A DNA stretch of 64,000 nucleotides from contig CAMYIZ010000065.1 in the NCBI GenBank assembly GCA_947258585.1, forward strand, positions 45,827 to 109,826. Reading direction: 5' to 3'. The translations under genes and the position numbers were made by a program. Positions 27,650-36,209 of the stretch are shown piece after piece (within the stretch, counting starts at the first letter, position 1; every line of letters begins with the position of its first letter). Source of the DNA: an uncultured Haliea sp. (GTDB lineage Bacteria; Pseudomonadota; Gammaproteobacteria; Pseudomonadales; Halieaceae). Below the pieces are notes generated by a model, which was given only the letters and a program-made list of their open reading frames with translations, was not told where the DNA came from and made no database searches.

Positions 27650-29883
27650 GGCCCGGGCTCCGCAGCGTCCGCCAGCAGCATGATCGTTGCCAGTGGCGGC
27701 AGGGTCAGGGTCAGGGTCCAGGGCTGGCCATCACAGCTGCCGGCCACCGCTTCAACCCCGCCCATATTGCCCTGGCCGCTGCCGCCGTACTCGTGGGCGT
27801 CGGTGTTGATGCACTCCCGATACCAGCCCGGGCCGGGTACTCCCACCCGGTAGCGATGATGCACCTGCGGGGTCAGGTTCGACACTACCAGCAGCCGCCG
27901 CCGGCTATCCTGCCCCCAGCGCAACCAGGCGTATACGGACAGCGACCTGCGATCCGCCTGCAGCCACTGAAACCCTCCGGGCTCGCAGTCCTTCTCGTAC
28001 AGCGCGGGCAGGCCGCGGTAGAGCGCGTTGAGATCCCTCACCAGCTGCTGTACACCCCGGTGCGGCGCCTGTCCCAGCAGCTCCCAGTCCAGGCCGCGGT
28101 CGTGGTTCCATTCCCGGCGCTGGGCAAACTCGCTGCCCATGAACAGGAGCTTCTTGCCGGGGTGCCCCCACATAAAACCGAGGTAGGCACGGAGGTTGGC
28201 AAACTGCTGCCACTCGTCCCCGGGCATTTTCTCCAGCAGGGCGCCCTTGCCATGCACCACTTCGTCGTGGCTCAGGCACAGCACGAAATTCTCGTCCCAG
28301 GCATAGACCATGCTGAAGGTCAGCTCATCGTGGTGATAGCGACGGTGGATGGGATCCCGCGCCATGTAACGCAGGCTGTCGTTCATCCAGCCCATATTCC
28401 ACTTGAAGCCAAACCCGAGGCCGCCGGCGTAGACCGGCCGGGACACACCGGGCCAGGCCGTGGATTCCTCCGCCACCATCATCACCCCCGGGTGGCGCGC
28501 ATGGACCCGCTCGTTTACCAGTTGCAACAGATGGATGGCCTCCAGGTTCTCGCGACCGCCCTGTGCATTGGGCAGCCATTCGCCGGCCCTGCGGCTGTAG
28601 TCCAGATACAGCATGGAGGCCACCGCGTCCACCCGCAGGCCGTCCAGATGGTATTCCTGCAGCCAGTAGTTGGCGTTGCTGAGCAGGAAACTGACCACTT
28701 CGCGCCGCCCGTAGTTGTAGATCAGGGTGTTCCAGTCCGGGTGGAAGCCCTTGCGCGGATCCTCGTGCTCGTAGAGCGCGGTACCGTCGAAGCGGCCGAG
28801 GCCGTGGGGATCGGTGGGGAAATGACCGGGGACCCAGTCCAGCAGTACCCCCAGACCATGCTGGTGGCAGCGATCGACAAAGCAGCGGAATTCGTCGGGA
28901 GTACCGAACCGGATTGAGGGGGCATAAAGACCTACAGGCTGGTAGCCCCAGGACCCGTCGAAGGGATACTCGCTGACCGGCATCAGTTGCAGGTGGGTGA
29001 AGCCCAGCTCCAGCGCGTAGGGGATGAGTTCATCCGCCAGTTCCAGATAGCTGAGGTAGCGATTGCCCTCCTGTTCGCGGCGCCGCCAGGAACCCGCATG
29101 GACTTCGTAGATGGCAACCGGCCGCTGTTGCTGGGCCACGCGGGAGGCCATCCAGCTGCCGTCCCCCCAGACATAGTGCCCCTCCCGGAGCAGAACCCGG
29201 CTCGCGGTTTCCGGGGGATGTTGCATGGAGTGTGCAAATGGGTCGGCCTTGAGCGGCAGCACCCTGCCGCTGGCCGCCGTAAGCTGGTACTTGTACAGCG
29301 CCTGGTCGGCGACCCCGGGAATAAAAATTTCCCAGACACCCGAGGCCGGGTGTCGCCGCAGCCCGTGCTGGCGGCTGTCCCAGCCATTGAAATCGGCCAC
29401 GATGGCCACCCGCTCCGCGGAGGGGGCCCAGACCGTGAACAGCACGCCCTCGACCCCTGCCACGGTGCGGGGCCGGGCGCCGAAATGGCGGTAGGCGAAT
29501 TCCTCGGTGCCCTCGGAAAACAGGTAGAAATCCGCGTCGCTGACCTGGGGAGGAAAGCGGTAGGGATCCTCGATCTCGACCGGGCCACCCGCGGTCTCCA
29601 CCCGCCACAGATAGTCGACACCGCGGGGCCGCGCCTCCAGGGCGGCCTCGAACAGGCCCTCCGCGTGGATCCGTCGCAGCCGGGCGAGCACCTCGCCACT
29701 CTCGCGATCCACCATCGCCACGGTCTGCGCCCAGGGCAACAGGGCACGCGCCACCAGGCCCGTACCGCCGTGATGCTCATGCAGTCCCAGCACCGCGAAA
29801 CTGTCGCTGTGCCGGCCGTTCACCAGGGCCTCGATCTGGCCCCGGTCAAGGACCGGGACGACCACCCGGCCTGCAGCCTTCAT
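27646..29883 (-). CDS. glgB: 1,4-alpha-glucan branching enzyme
   Basis: 745 residues, including the full N-terminal N1 plus CBM48 region seen in long GlgB proteins. It creates alpha-1,6 branches in glycogen. GH13 regions are visible as LLDWVPGHFPTDPHGL near 345, GLRVDAVASMLYLDYSR near 410 with the nucleophile Asp, VAEESTAWPGVSRP near 465 with the acid Glu, and CLSHDEVVHGKGALL near 530. It overlaps malQ upstream and glgX downstream by four bases each (ATGA type). Assignment is certain. Confidence 0.97.
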   Translation of the reverse strand: MKAAGRVVVPVLDRGQIEALVNGRHSDSFAVLGLHEHHGGTGLVARALLPWAQTVAMVDRESGEVLARLRRIHAEGLFEAALEARPRGVDYLWRVETAGGPVEIEDPYRFPPQVSDADFYLFSEGTEEFAYRHFGARPRTVAGVEGVLFTVWAPSAERVAIVADFNGWDSRQHGLRRHPASGVWEIFIPGVADQALYKYQLTAASGRVLPLKADPFAHSMQHPPETASRVLLREGHYVWGDGSWMASRVAQQQRPVAIYEVHAGSWRRREQEGNRYLSYLELADELIPYALELGFTHLQLMPVSEYPFDGSWGYQPVGLYAPSIRFGTPDEFRCFVDRCHQHGLGVLLDWVPGHFPTDPHGLGRFDGTALYEHEDPRKGFHPDWNTLIYNYGRREVVSFLLSNANYWLQEYHLDGLRVDAVASMLYLDYSRRAGEWLPNAQGGRENLEAIHLLQLVNERVHARHPGVMMVAEESTAWPGVSRPVYAGGLGFGFKWNMGWMNDSLRYMARDPIHRRYHHDELTFSMVYAWDENFVLCLSHDEVVHGKGALLEKMPGDEWQQFANLRAYLGFMWGHPGKKLLFMGSEFAQRREWNHDRGLDWELLGQAPHRGVQQLVRDLNALYRGLPALYEKDCEPGGFQWLQADRRSLSVYAWLRWGQDSRRRLLVVSNLTPQVHHRYRVGVPGPGWYRECINTDAHEYGGSGQGNMGGVEAVAGSCDGQPWTLTLTLPPLATIMLLADAAEPGP

Positions 29884-31943
29884 GCCCGACGCTCCCGGTC
29901 CACTGCCGCCAGCAATGCCTGCACCCCGGGCGCGGCAAAAATGTCCGCGGTGGACTGCAGCTGCTTGCGCCGCCAGTTGGGGTACTCGCGCCAGGTGCCG
30001 GGAATGTTCACCGGCTCAGCCAGCAGCTGCAGGTCCTCCAGCTGCAACAGCAGCAGGCGCGAGGCGGACCGGGCACAGCCCCGATGGATGGCGCTGCACA
30101 GGGTCATGTCCAGTTCGCCACCGACTTCCGTCGGCAGCAGGCCATTGCCCTCCAGCCAGGCGCAGAGCTGGGCGCGACCCGCCTCTCGCTGTTGCTGCTC
30201 CCGGGCCAGGGCAGCGTCGTCGGCAATCAGGCCCAGCTCCCGACGCCGGCGCAGGTCGCTGCCCTGCCACCAGTCGGCGAGCGTGGGCACATCGTGGTTG
30301 GTCACCATCAACAGCACATCCGGCGGAAACTCGGCGGGCGCCCGGAAACGGCCATCGTGATGCTGCTCGAAATAGAACAGGCGATTCCCCAGCAGGGCAC
30401 TGCCCTGCATGGCCTGACGAAACTCCTCGGGTACCACGCCCATATCCTCGCCAATGACCACACAGCGGTTACGCCAGCTCTCCAGCCGCAACAGGGCAAG
30501 CAGCTCGTCCCGCGGATAGAACACATAGAGACCGGCATTGTCCTCCTCATCGTGCAGGCACCACCACAGGCGCATGAGCGCCATGACGTGGTCCACCCGC
30601 AGCGCGCCACAGGCGCTCATGTTCTTGTGCAGCAGATCAATGAAGAACCTGAACCCACTTTCCCGCAGGCGCAGCGGATGGGGTACCGGCAGCCCCCAGT
30701 CCTGGCCGTGGGGCGCGAACGGATCCGGCGGCGCGCCGATGCTGGCTTCGGTAAGGTACAGACCGCGGGTCTGCTCCACCTCGCAGCCGCGGCCGACTGC
30801 CCCGACCGCCAGATCCCGCATCAGGCCAATGCGCATGCCGCAGGCCAGCGCCAGCTGCTGGCAGTGCTGCAGCTGGCAGCTCGCCAGCCACTGCAGCCAG
30901 GCATAGAACTGGGGGTCGGCTCGATGGCTGCGGGCCCAGGCGTTGTGGCGGGTCTCGTAGCGGGCAAAGCCCTCCAGGGCACTGCCGCCCTCGGCCACGA
31001 AGCGGCGAAAGGCCCGCCCGCGCTCGGTGCCGGCCCGGCGCTGCTCCCGGCGGAAAACGCTGAACATGGCCTCCAGTGCTTCATATTTCAGCCTGTTCAC
31101 GCCCTCGTAATCCACCAGCGGCGCAGCCTGCAGGCGGGCGCGGCGCTCCTGCCAGGCCGCCGTGGCGAGGGTCCCGACTATCGCGTCCCACTCGGGCTCG
31201 CGCTCCGGGTCGATATACTGCGGGTTGAGGAAGCGGCGGTCCGAGGGGCTGTAGGGGCTGGCGATGACGTCGCCATCCGTGCAGGGGGCGTGCAGGGGGT
31301 TGAGCCCCACCAGGTCGGCCCCCGCCGCGGCCGCCAGTGGCAACAGTTCCTGCAGGTCACTGAAGTCGCCCAGCCCCCAGTTGCGCGCGGAGCGCAGCGT
31401 GTACAGCTGGCAGCTGAAGCCCCACACCCGGTCGCTGCCAGACAGCTGCGGAGCATAGAACCGATCCGGGCAGGCCATCACCCGTGAACTGGAGGACCGC
31501 AGGCCATCTGTCACCCGCAGGGCATGATAACCCGGCGCCAGGGCCGGCAACGGCAGCGTGCGGGCGCTGTAGCGAACCCCGTCGGCGTGATAGTCGCCGA
31601 CCTCGGCCAGCGCATCCGGCCGGCATTCGCCCGCCACCAGCTCACCGCTGTCCAGGGTCAACTCCCAGGTAAAGGTCGCCGCCAACTGCTCGGGGTGAAC
31701 CCGCAGCGAGACCTCCGGGACCGCCGCGGCAACAACGCTATAGTGAGGCAGCCAGTGCCGCCAGGGATCCGCGTCCAGCCGATCCACCGCCGCCGCCAGC
31801 GCGTCCGGGTCCGCGGCCTCCAGGCCCATCAAGCGCAGTACCCTCTGCCTGTGGGCCATGGGCACTTCCTGCCGCTGACCACCGTAATCGAGGTAGTCGG
31901 CGGAAACTCCACAGAGATACAGCAGCTTGTCCAGTTCGGTCAT
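29880..31943 (-). CDS. malQ: 4-alpha-glucanotransferase (amylomaltase)
   Basis: 687 residues, the size of E. coli MalQ. It disproportionates maltodextrins by moving alpha-1,4-glucan segments. GH77 landmarks are DLVGLNPLHA near residue 235, LRVDHVMALMRLWWCL near 455 with the nucleophile Asp, VIGEDMGVVPEEFRQAM near 505 with the acid Glu, and VTNHDVPTLADWWQGSDL near 560. It is the first gene of the seven-gene glycogen operon, downstream of a promoter in the divergent region with the sensor-kinase gene. The upstream location suggests that recycling of short glucans is expressed together with synthesis. Confidence 0.95.
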   Translation of the reverse strand: MTELDKLLYLCGVSADYLDYGGQRQEVPMAHRQRVLRLMGLEAADPDALAAAVDRLDADPWRHWLPHYSVVAAAVPEVSLRVHPEQLAATFTWELTLDSGELVAGECRPDALAEVGDYHADGVRYSARTLPLPALAPGYHALRVTDGLRSSSSRVMACPDRFYAPQLSGSDRVWGFSCQLYTLRSARNWGLGDFSDLQELLPLAAAAGADLVGLNPLHAPCTDGDVIASPYSPSDRRFLNPQYIDPEREPEWDAIVGTLATAAWQERRARLQAAPLVDYEGVNRLKYEALEAMFSVFRREQRRAGTERGRAFRRFVAEGGSALEGFARYETRHNAWARSHRADPQFYAWLQWLASCQLQHCQQLALACGMRIGLMRDLAVGAVGRGCEVEQTRGLYLTEASIGAPPDPFAPHGQDWGLPVPHPLRLRESGFRFFIDLLHKNMSACGALRVDHVMALMRLWWCLHDEEDNAGLYVFYPRDELLALLRLESWRNRCVVIGEDMGVVPEEFRQAMQGSALLGNRLFYFEQHHDGRFRAPAEFPPDVLLMVTNHDVPTLADWWQGSDLRRRRELGLIADDAALAREQQQREAGRAQLCAWLEGNGLLPTEVGGELDMTLCSAIHRGCARSASRLLLLQLEDLQLLAEPVNIPGTWREYPNWRRKQLQSTADIFAAPGVQALLAAVDRERRA

Positions 31944-31993
31944 GAAGGATCCGGTAGTGGCAGGGAGTGCGCTTGCAGCGCTGCACGACCTTT

Positions 31994-32021
31994 ATCATAC
32001 GTGAGATCGGCGCCTTGGAAA
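31994..32021 (-). promoter_or_regulatory. Candidate promoter of the glycogen operon
   Basis: On the minus strand TTTCCA (32021-32016) and TATGAT (31999-31994) are separated by 16 bp, with the -10 about 50 bp before the malQ ATG. Five of six -10 bases match the sigma-70 consensus; the -35 is weaker. Confidence 0.45.
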
Positions 32022-32106
32022 GGTCTTCTGCAGACCGCGCCCACGCCGCGACTCGCCGGCCTTCACCTGTGACCAATTGTCGCTCCCCGCAACGGCGGGT
32101 GCCCGC

Positions 32107-32112
32107 TATACT
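32107..32112 (+). promoter_or_regulatory. -10 element placed for a leaderless sensor-kinase transcript
   Basis: TATACT ends 6 bp before the GTG at 32119. A transcript from this box would start at or next to that GTG, giving a leaderless mRNA. No good -35 lies at 16-18 bp, so an activator may be needed. Confidence 0.35.
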
Positions 32113-32118
32113 GGCGCC

Positions 32119-33453
32119 GTGTTTACCGCCGCCGCCAACCCGAATTCCGCCTACAGCCCTTCGCTCGCCAACCTGCGCAGCCTGCTGGCCATCCGGGCCA
32201 TCGCCCTGCTGGGGCAGGCCGGGGTGCTGGCCTATGTGCTGCTGGTGAGCCGCACCACCCAGAGCCTCTGGGGCATGGCCATCAGCCTGGTGCTGCTGGC
32301 GCTGGTCACCGTGGCCAGCCTGTGGTGGAGTACCCGCGCCCGCGAGGTTGGCAACCGCCAGTTCTGCGTCCAGTTGATGGTGGACGTACTGGGCTGGAGC
32401 GCGCTCATGTACTACAGCGGCGGCGCCGACAATCCCTTCATCTCCTACTACATCGTACCGCTGGTGGTGGCCGCTGCGATGCTGCCCTGGCGCTATACCT
32501 GGCTGGTTGCCGGGACCTCGGTAGCTGCCTACAGCCTGCTGCTCTACTACCGTGTGCCGTTTCCCCTGTTTTCGCCCCACGCCGCCATGGGGCACAGCCA
32601 GGGCAACGTCCACAGCCTGGGCATGTGGTTCAACTTCCTCTTCAGCGCGGGGCTTATCACCTACTTTGTCGTGCGCATGGCAGCGGTCTTGCGCGACCAG
32701 GAGGCGGAGGCGATGCGGCGCCGGGAAGATCGCCTGCGCCACGACCAGATCCTCGCGGTCGCCAGCCTCGCCGCCGGCACCGCACATGAACTGGGCACGC
32801 CGCTGGCCACCATGACCCTGTTGGTCGATGAACTGTGCGAGGGGCCGGGTTTGAGCCCCGAAGCCCGGGATGATGTCGAGCTGCTGCGCCAGCAGCTGCT
32901 GCAGTGCCGCGGTACCCTCGCGGAGCTGAGCCGTACCGCGGAACTCTCCGTCGCCGGCGAGCGCCAGCAGGCCGCGGCCGACCGCTTCGTTCGCGGCGGA
33001 GTGGAGCGCTGGTCCGCGCGCAGACCGCGTGTGTCCTGCAGCTTCGCCAGCAACGGCCGCGGCGGTGCGCCACTGATCGCCTTCGACCAGACCCTGCCCC
33101 AGGCCCTGGACAACCTGCTCAACAATGCCGCCGACACCGGGTCGGCCAGCATCGCTGTGACCCTGGACTGGGACCCGGAGGTGGTGCGAATTGCGGTCCG
33201 TGACCGGGGCCCCGGTGCCCCGGCGGCCCTGCTGGCACGGATGGGCGACAGGCCGGTCGATTCCGCCGCGGTAGAGCCAGCCACTGCCAGCCCCGACGTC
33301 GATAACCAGGGCGGACTGGGGATCGGCCTGGTCCTGGCGCGCGCGACCGCGGAGCGCCACGGCGGCCGCATCACCCTGGCCAATGCGGAGGGTGGAGGCT
33401 GCATCGCAACCTTGCAGCTGCCCGTGGCGACCGCGGAGACCGGCGATGCCTGA
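32119..33453 (+). CDS. Redox sensor histidine kinase, RegB/PrrB/ActS/RoxS family
   Basis: 444 residues from GTG 32119; TTG 32077 would add 14 residues, but the TATACT box then falls inside the gene. Six membrane helices fill residues ~20-190. The loop YSGGADNPFISYY near 100 contains the GGxxNPF quinone-site motif of RegB. The H-box GTAHELGTPLATM has the phospho-acceptor His223, and Cys263 in QQLLQCRGTL lies 40 residues later. That is the same spacing as His225 and redox-active Cys265 of Rhodobacter RegB. N-box (NLLNNAADTG) and G-boxes (DRGPG, GGLGIGLVLA) complete the kinase. RegB-type sensors autophosphorylate when the quinone pool is reduced. It overlaps the response-regulator gene by 8 bp. 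RoxS is the pseudomonad equivalent. Confidence 0.92.
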   Translation: MFTAAANPNSAYSPSLANLRSLLAIRAIALLGQAGVLAYVLLVSRTTQSLWGMAISLVLLALVTVASLWWSTRAREVGNRQFCVQLMVDVLGWSALMYYSGGADNPFISYYIVPLVVAAAMLPWRYTWLVAGTSVAAYSLLLYYRVPFPLFSPHAAMGHSQGNVHSLGMWFNFLFSAGLITYFVVRMAAVLRDQEAEAMRRREDRLRHDQILAVASLAAGTAHELGTPLATMTLLVDELCEGPGLSPEARDDVELLRQQLLQCRGTLAELSRTAELSVAGERQQAAADRFVRGGVERWSARRPRVSCSFASNGRGGAPLIAFDQTLPQALDNLLNNAADTGSASIAVTLDWDPEVVRIAVRDRGPGAPAALLARMGDRPVDSAAVEPATASPDVDNQGGLGIGLVLARATAERHGGRITLANAEGGGCIATLQLPVATAETGDA

Positions 33454-33976
33454 TCGCGCCAAAATCCTGCTGGTGGACGACGACCCCACCTTCAGCCGTG
33501 TGCTGGCGCGAGGGCTGACCCGCCGGGGTTTCGACTGTCGCTGTTGCGCCAGTACCGGGGCGGCGCTGGCCTGTTGCGAGGAGTTTGGCCCCAGCCATAT
33601 CCTGCTGGACCTGAACATGCCGGGGCAGTCGGGCCTCGCGGCGCTGCCCGCGCTGCGAGCGCTCGCGCCCGAGGCGACGCTGGTGGTCCTTACCGGCTAC
33701 TCCAGTATCGCCACCGCGGTCGAGGCGATCAAACTCGGGGCCACCCAGTACCTGTGCAAACCCGCCAGCATGGAGGAAATACTGCAGGCCTTCAGCGGCC
33801 AGCGGCCCGGAGTCGAACCCGCGACCCAGCCACCCTCCCTGGAGCGGCTGGAATGGGAGCACCTGCAGCGGGTGTTGCACGACAACCAGGGCAATATTTC
33901 CGCCACCGCGCGCGCCCTCGGCATGCACCGGCGCACCTTGCAGCGCAAGCTGCAGAAGCGGCCGGTAAGGCGCTAG
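33446..33976 (+). CDS. Response regulator, RegA/PrrA/ActR/RoxR family
   Basis: 176 residues from ATG 33446, overlapping the sensor gene by 8 bp. The receiver domain has the acidic pocket (LLVDDDPTFS), the phospho-acceptor Asp55 in LLDLNMPGQSG, the conserved Thr/Ser (VVLTGYSS) and Lys (YLCKPAS). A short linker leads to a Fis-type helix-turn-helix, GNISATARALGMHRRTLQRK, nearly identical in pattern to RegA. RegA homologues control respiration, photosynthesis, nitrogen or cyanide-insensitive oxidase genes according to redox state. The pair is convergent with the crotonase gene (11 bp). Targets here are unknown; the divergent glycogen operon is a candidate by position only. Confidence 0.93.
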   Translation: MPDRAKILLVDDDPTFSRVLARGLTRRGFDCRCCASTGAALACCEEFGPSHILLDLNMPGQSGLAALPALRALAPEATLVVLTGYSSIATAVEAIKLGATQYLCKPASMEEILQAFSGQRPGVEPATQPPSLERLEWEHLQRVLHDNQGNISATARALGMHRRTLQRKLQKRPVRR

Positions 33977-33987
33977 GCACGCATCAA

Positions 33988-34788
33988 TCAGCGATCCTGA
34001 AACACCGGCGGACGCTTCTCGACGAACGCCTGCGCGGCTTCCGCAGCGTCTTCACTGAGGGCCAGCAGGGACTGGTGCCTGTCCTCCATGGCCATGGCGG
34101 CCTGCAGGCTGGGGGCGTCGATGGCGTAGTTGAGCGACTCCTTGGTCAGGCGCAGCCCCATTGGCGTCGCCCGCAACATCTCTGCAACGAAGGGGCCAGC
34201 CGCCTGCGACAGTTCAGCATCCGGCACCACCTCCGACACCAGGCCGGCAGTCAGCGCGCGCGGGGCGTGGATGAAGCGCGCGGTGAGCAACAGTTCCGAC
34301 GCCAGCGCGGTGCCCACCAGGCGCGGCAGGAAATAGCTGCTGCCCATATCACAGCCCGTCAGGCCAATAGCCAGGTAGGCCGCGTTCATACGCGCAGACT
34401 CCCCCGCTATGCGGATATCCGCCGCCAGCGCCAGGCTGAAGCCGCCGCCACAGGCCGCTCCCTGCACCAGGGCGACTATGGGCTGTGGGCAGGCGCGCAT
34501 GGCCTGGTAGATCCGCGCGATGCTGCGCTGCACCTTCCACACTGCGTGCGGCCCCCGCGGCTGCGGATTGAATGCCGGGTCGGTCAGGTCGAGTCCGGCG
34601 CAAAAGTGCCTCCCCCGGGCTCGCAACACCACCACCCGCGTCTGCTCGCGCTCCCGCAGGCCTTCGAAATAAGCCAACAAATCCCGGACCAGTGCCGCGT
34701 TGAGTGCGTTGCCACTTTCCGGCCGGTTGAGGGTGACCCAGTCTACCGGGCCCTGGTGTTCGATCTCCAGGGGAGATGCCTGTGCCAT
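33988..34788 (-). CDS. Crotonase-family protein (enoyl-CoA hydratase/isomerase) lacking the hydratase glutamates
   Basis: 266 residues. The oxyanion-hole segments are present: HFCAGLDL near residue 61 and VQGAACGGGFSLALAADIRI near 108-127. Relative to rat mitochondrial hydratase, Glu144 is replaced by Ser118 and the Glu164 position appears as Tyr138, while Asp147 in GLTGCDMGSSYF aligns with the catalytic Asp of dienoyl-CoA isomerase. Simple hydration is therefore doubtful; isomerase or hydrolase chemistry is possible. It ends the minus-strand arm mutase-B12 subunit-meaB-crotonase, 24 bp after meaB, so it probably acts on the same acyl-CoA pathway. The alignment was done by eye. Confidence 0.85.
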   Translation of the reverse strand: MAQASPLEIEHQGPVDWVTLNRPESGNALNAALVRDLLAYFEGLREREQTRVVVLRARGRHFCAGLDLTDPAFNPQPRGPHAVWKVQRSIARIYQAMRACPQPIVALVQGAACGGGFSLALAADIRIAGESARMNAAYLAIGLTGCDMGSSYFLPRLVGTALASELLLTARFIHAPRALTAGLVSEVVPDAELSQAAGPFVAEMLRATPMGLRLTKESLNYAIDAPSLQAAMAMEDRHQSLLALSEDAAEAAQAFVEKRPPVFQDR

Positions 34789-34812
34789 AGCCTGCCGTCC
34801 TCAGCGACCCGT

Positions 34813-35802
34813 TCAGGTCGTTGTGCTGTGATTTACTTGATCGTACAACAGCGCCAGCATCTGTTCACCGGCCTCGGCCATATCCAGTCGGCCTTCACTG
34901 ATGGCGAGAATCCGCCCATCCACTTCCTCTGCCGCGAACAGACGCTGCACACGGTCGGCGAGTACCGCATCGACCATGCCCCTCAGCTCCGAACGCACCT
35001 GTGCCAGGCGCCTCCGCCCGAGCTCGCCGGAAGCCGTGATGGCAGCGCGGTGATCCTTGATGGCCTGCCATAGCGCGCCGGCCCCCTTGCCCTCGGTGGC
35101 GATGGTTTCCAGTACCTGCGGGCGTCGCTCGGGGGGCAGTGAGGCCAGGGCACCCTCGAGATCGCGGCGGGTTGCCTCCAGCCCGGCCTTGTCGGCCTTG
35201 TTGATGACGAAAATATCAGCCACCTCCATGAGGCCGGCCTTGTTTGCCTGCACCTCGTCGCCCCAACCGGGGTTGAGAACCACGATCACGGTGTCGGTCG
35301 CGGAGGCCACGTCCAGCTCTACCTGGCCGACGCCGACGGTCTCTATCAGGGTCAGGGGCCAGCCGCAGTGCTCCAGCAGACGCCGGGCGCTGCGGGTCGC
35401 CATGGCGAGACCGCCAAGGTGGCCACGGGATGCCATCGAGCGAATGAACACCTCCGGCGATGCCGTATGCGCCTGCATGCGCACGCGATCCCCCAACAGG
35501 GCACCGCGACTGAGGGGCGAGGACGGATCGACCGCCAGCAGTGCAACCTGCTGGCCGGGCTCCTCGATAATTTCCCCGAGCAGGGTGCTGACCAGGGTGG
35601 ATTTGCCGGCACCCGGAGCACCGGTAATGCCCACAGTGTAGCTGCTGCCCGGCCTCACCCTGAGCCGGCGCTCAAGGCTGGTGGAGGCGCTGCCACCGCG
35701 CTCCAGAACGCTGATCAGGCGCGCCAGTGCGCCCCGATCACCCGCCGAGGCGCGCTCAAGCTGAAGCCCCAGATCATCCGGCGTGGTCGGCCCCTCGGAC
35801 AC
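34813..35802 (-). CDS. meaB: MeaB-type GTPase chaperone of a B12-dependent mutase
   Basis: 329 residues. MeaB/ArgK GTPases load adenosylcobalamin into acyl-CoA mutases and protect or eject damaged cofactor. Visible motifs are the P-loop GITGAPGAGKSTLVSTLL near residue 58, DPSSPLSRGALLGDRVRM near 103 (G2/switch), the G3-like ETVGVGQVELDVASATDT near 160, and NKADKAG near 205. The C-terminal dimerisation helices are present. It lies 8 bp after the B12-binding subunit gene, so chaperone and target are co-expressed. Older annotations call this family ArgK kinase; that name should not be used here. Family certainty is high. Confidence 0.94.
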   Translation of the reverse strand: MSEGPTTPDDLGLQLERASAGDRGALARLISVLERGGSASTSLERRLRVRPGSSYTVGITGAPGAGKSTLVSTLLGEIIEEPGQQVALLAVDPSSPLSRGALLGDRVRMQAHTASPEVFIRSMASRGHLGGLAMATRSARRLLEHCGWPLTLIETVGVGQVELDVASATDTVIVVLNPGWGDEVQANKAGLMEVADIFVINKADKAGLEATRRDLEGALASLPPERRPQVLETIATEGKGAGALWQAIKDHRAAITASGELGRRRLAQVRSELRGMVDAVLADRVQRLFAAEEVDGRILAISEGRLDMAEAGEQMLALLYDQVNHSTTT

Positions 35803-35810
35803 GGGAGACC

Positions 35811-36197
35811 TCAGGCCAGGCCGGTCAGTCGCCTGGCCGCGGCCACGATATCCGGCAGCTGGCTGCCCGGGGGATACACTTCCACCCCCAGTGCCTCCAG
35901 TTTGCGCCTGGCGTGGGGCGGCACCACGCCGCCGACAAAGATCGGCACCTCGGGCCGCGACTCGCGGACCATGCCGATGGCCCTGACCGCGACGTCGACA
36001 TGACCGCCGATATTCAGCCCGACCAGGTCCACGTCCTCGTCAACGCTGGCCTGTACCACCTCTTCGGGTCTCGCCATCCCGATCATGATCACTTCGAAAC
36101 CGGCATCCCGCAGCGCCTTGGCGACCACAGTGGGGCCGCGCCAATGACCGTCGAGACCGGTTTTCGCCATCAGGATTCGCTTGCCTGCTGTATTCAT
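35811..36197 (-). CDS. B12-binding small subunit of an acyl-CoA mutase
   Basis: 128 residues, a stand-alone cobalamin-binding domain like HcmB or IcmB small subunits. The base-off/His-on motif DxHxxG is present as LDGHWRG (Asp16, His18 as cobalt ligand, Gly21), with Trp where most relatives have Asp. The third motif, GG, is in IFVGGVVPPH near 90. The second motif SxL is not visible: at the position of VGVSSLAGGH this protein has VGLNIGGH (residues 59-66), apparently two residues shorter. It lies 12 bp downstream of the large-subunit gene and 8 bp before meaB. It should dimerise with that large subunit; the substrate is unknown. Confidence 0.9.
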   Translation of the reverse strand: MNTAGKRILMAKTGLDGHWRGPTVVAKALRDAGFEVIMIGMARPEEVVQASVDEDVDLVGLNIGGHVDVAVRAIGMVRESRPEVPIFVGGVVPPHARRKLEALGVEVYPPGSQLPDIVAAARRLTGLA

Positions 36198-36209
36198 TAT
36201 TCTGCTGCC

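Noticed and set aside
26054..27853. 599-residue open frame antisense to glgX
   Set aside because: It is covered entirely by glgX and the end of glgB, both with complete catalytic motifs; no domain on the plus strand.
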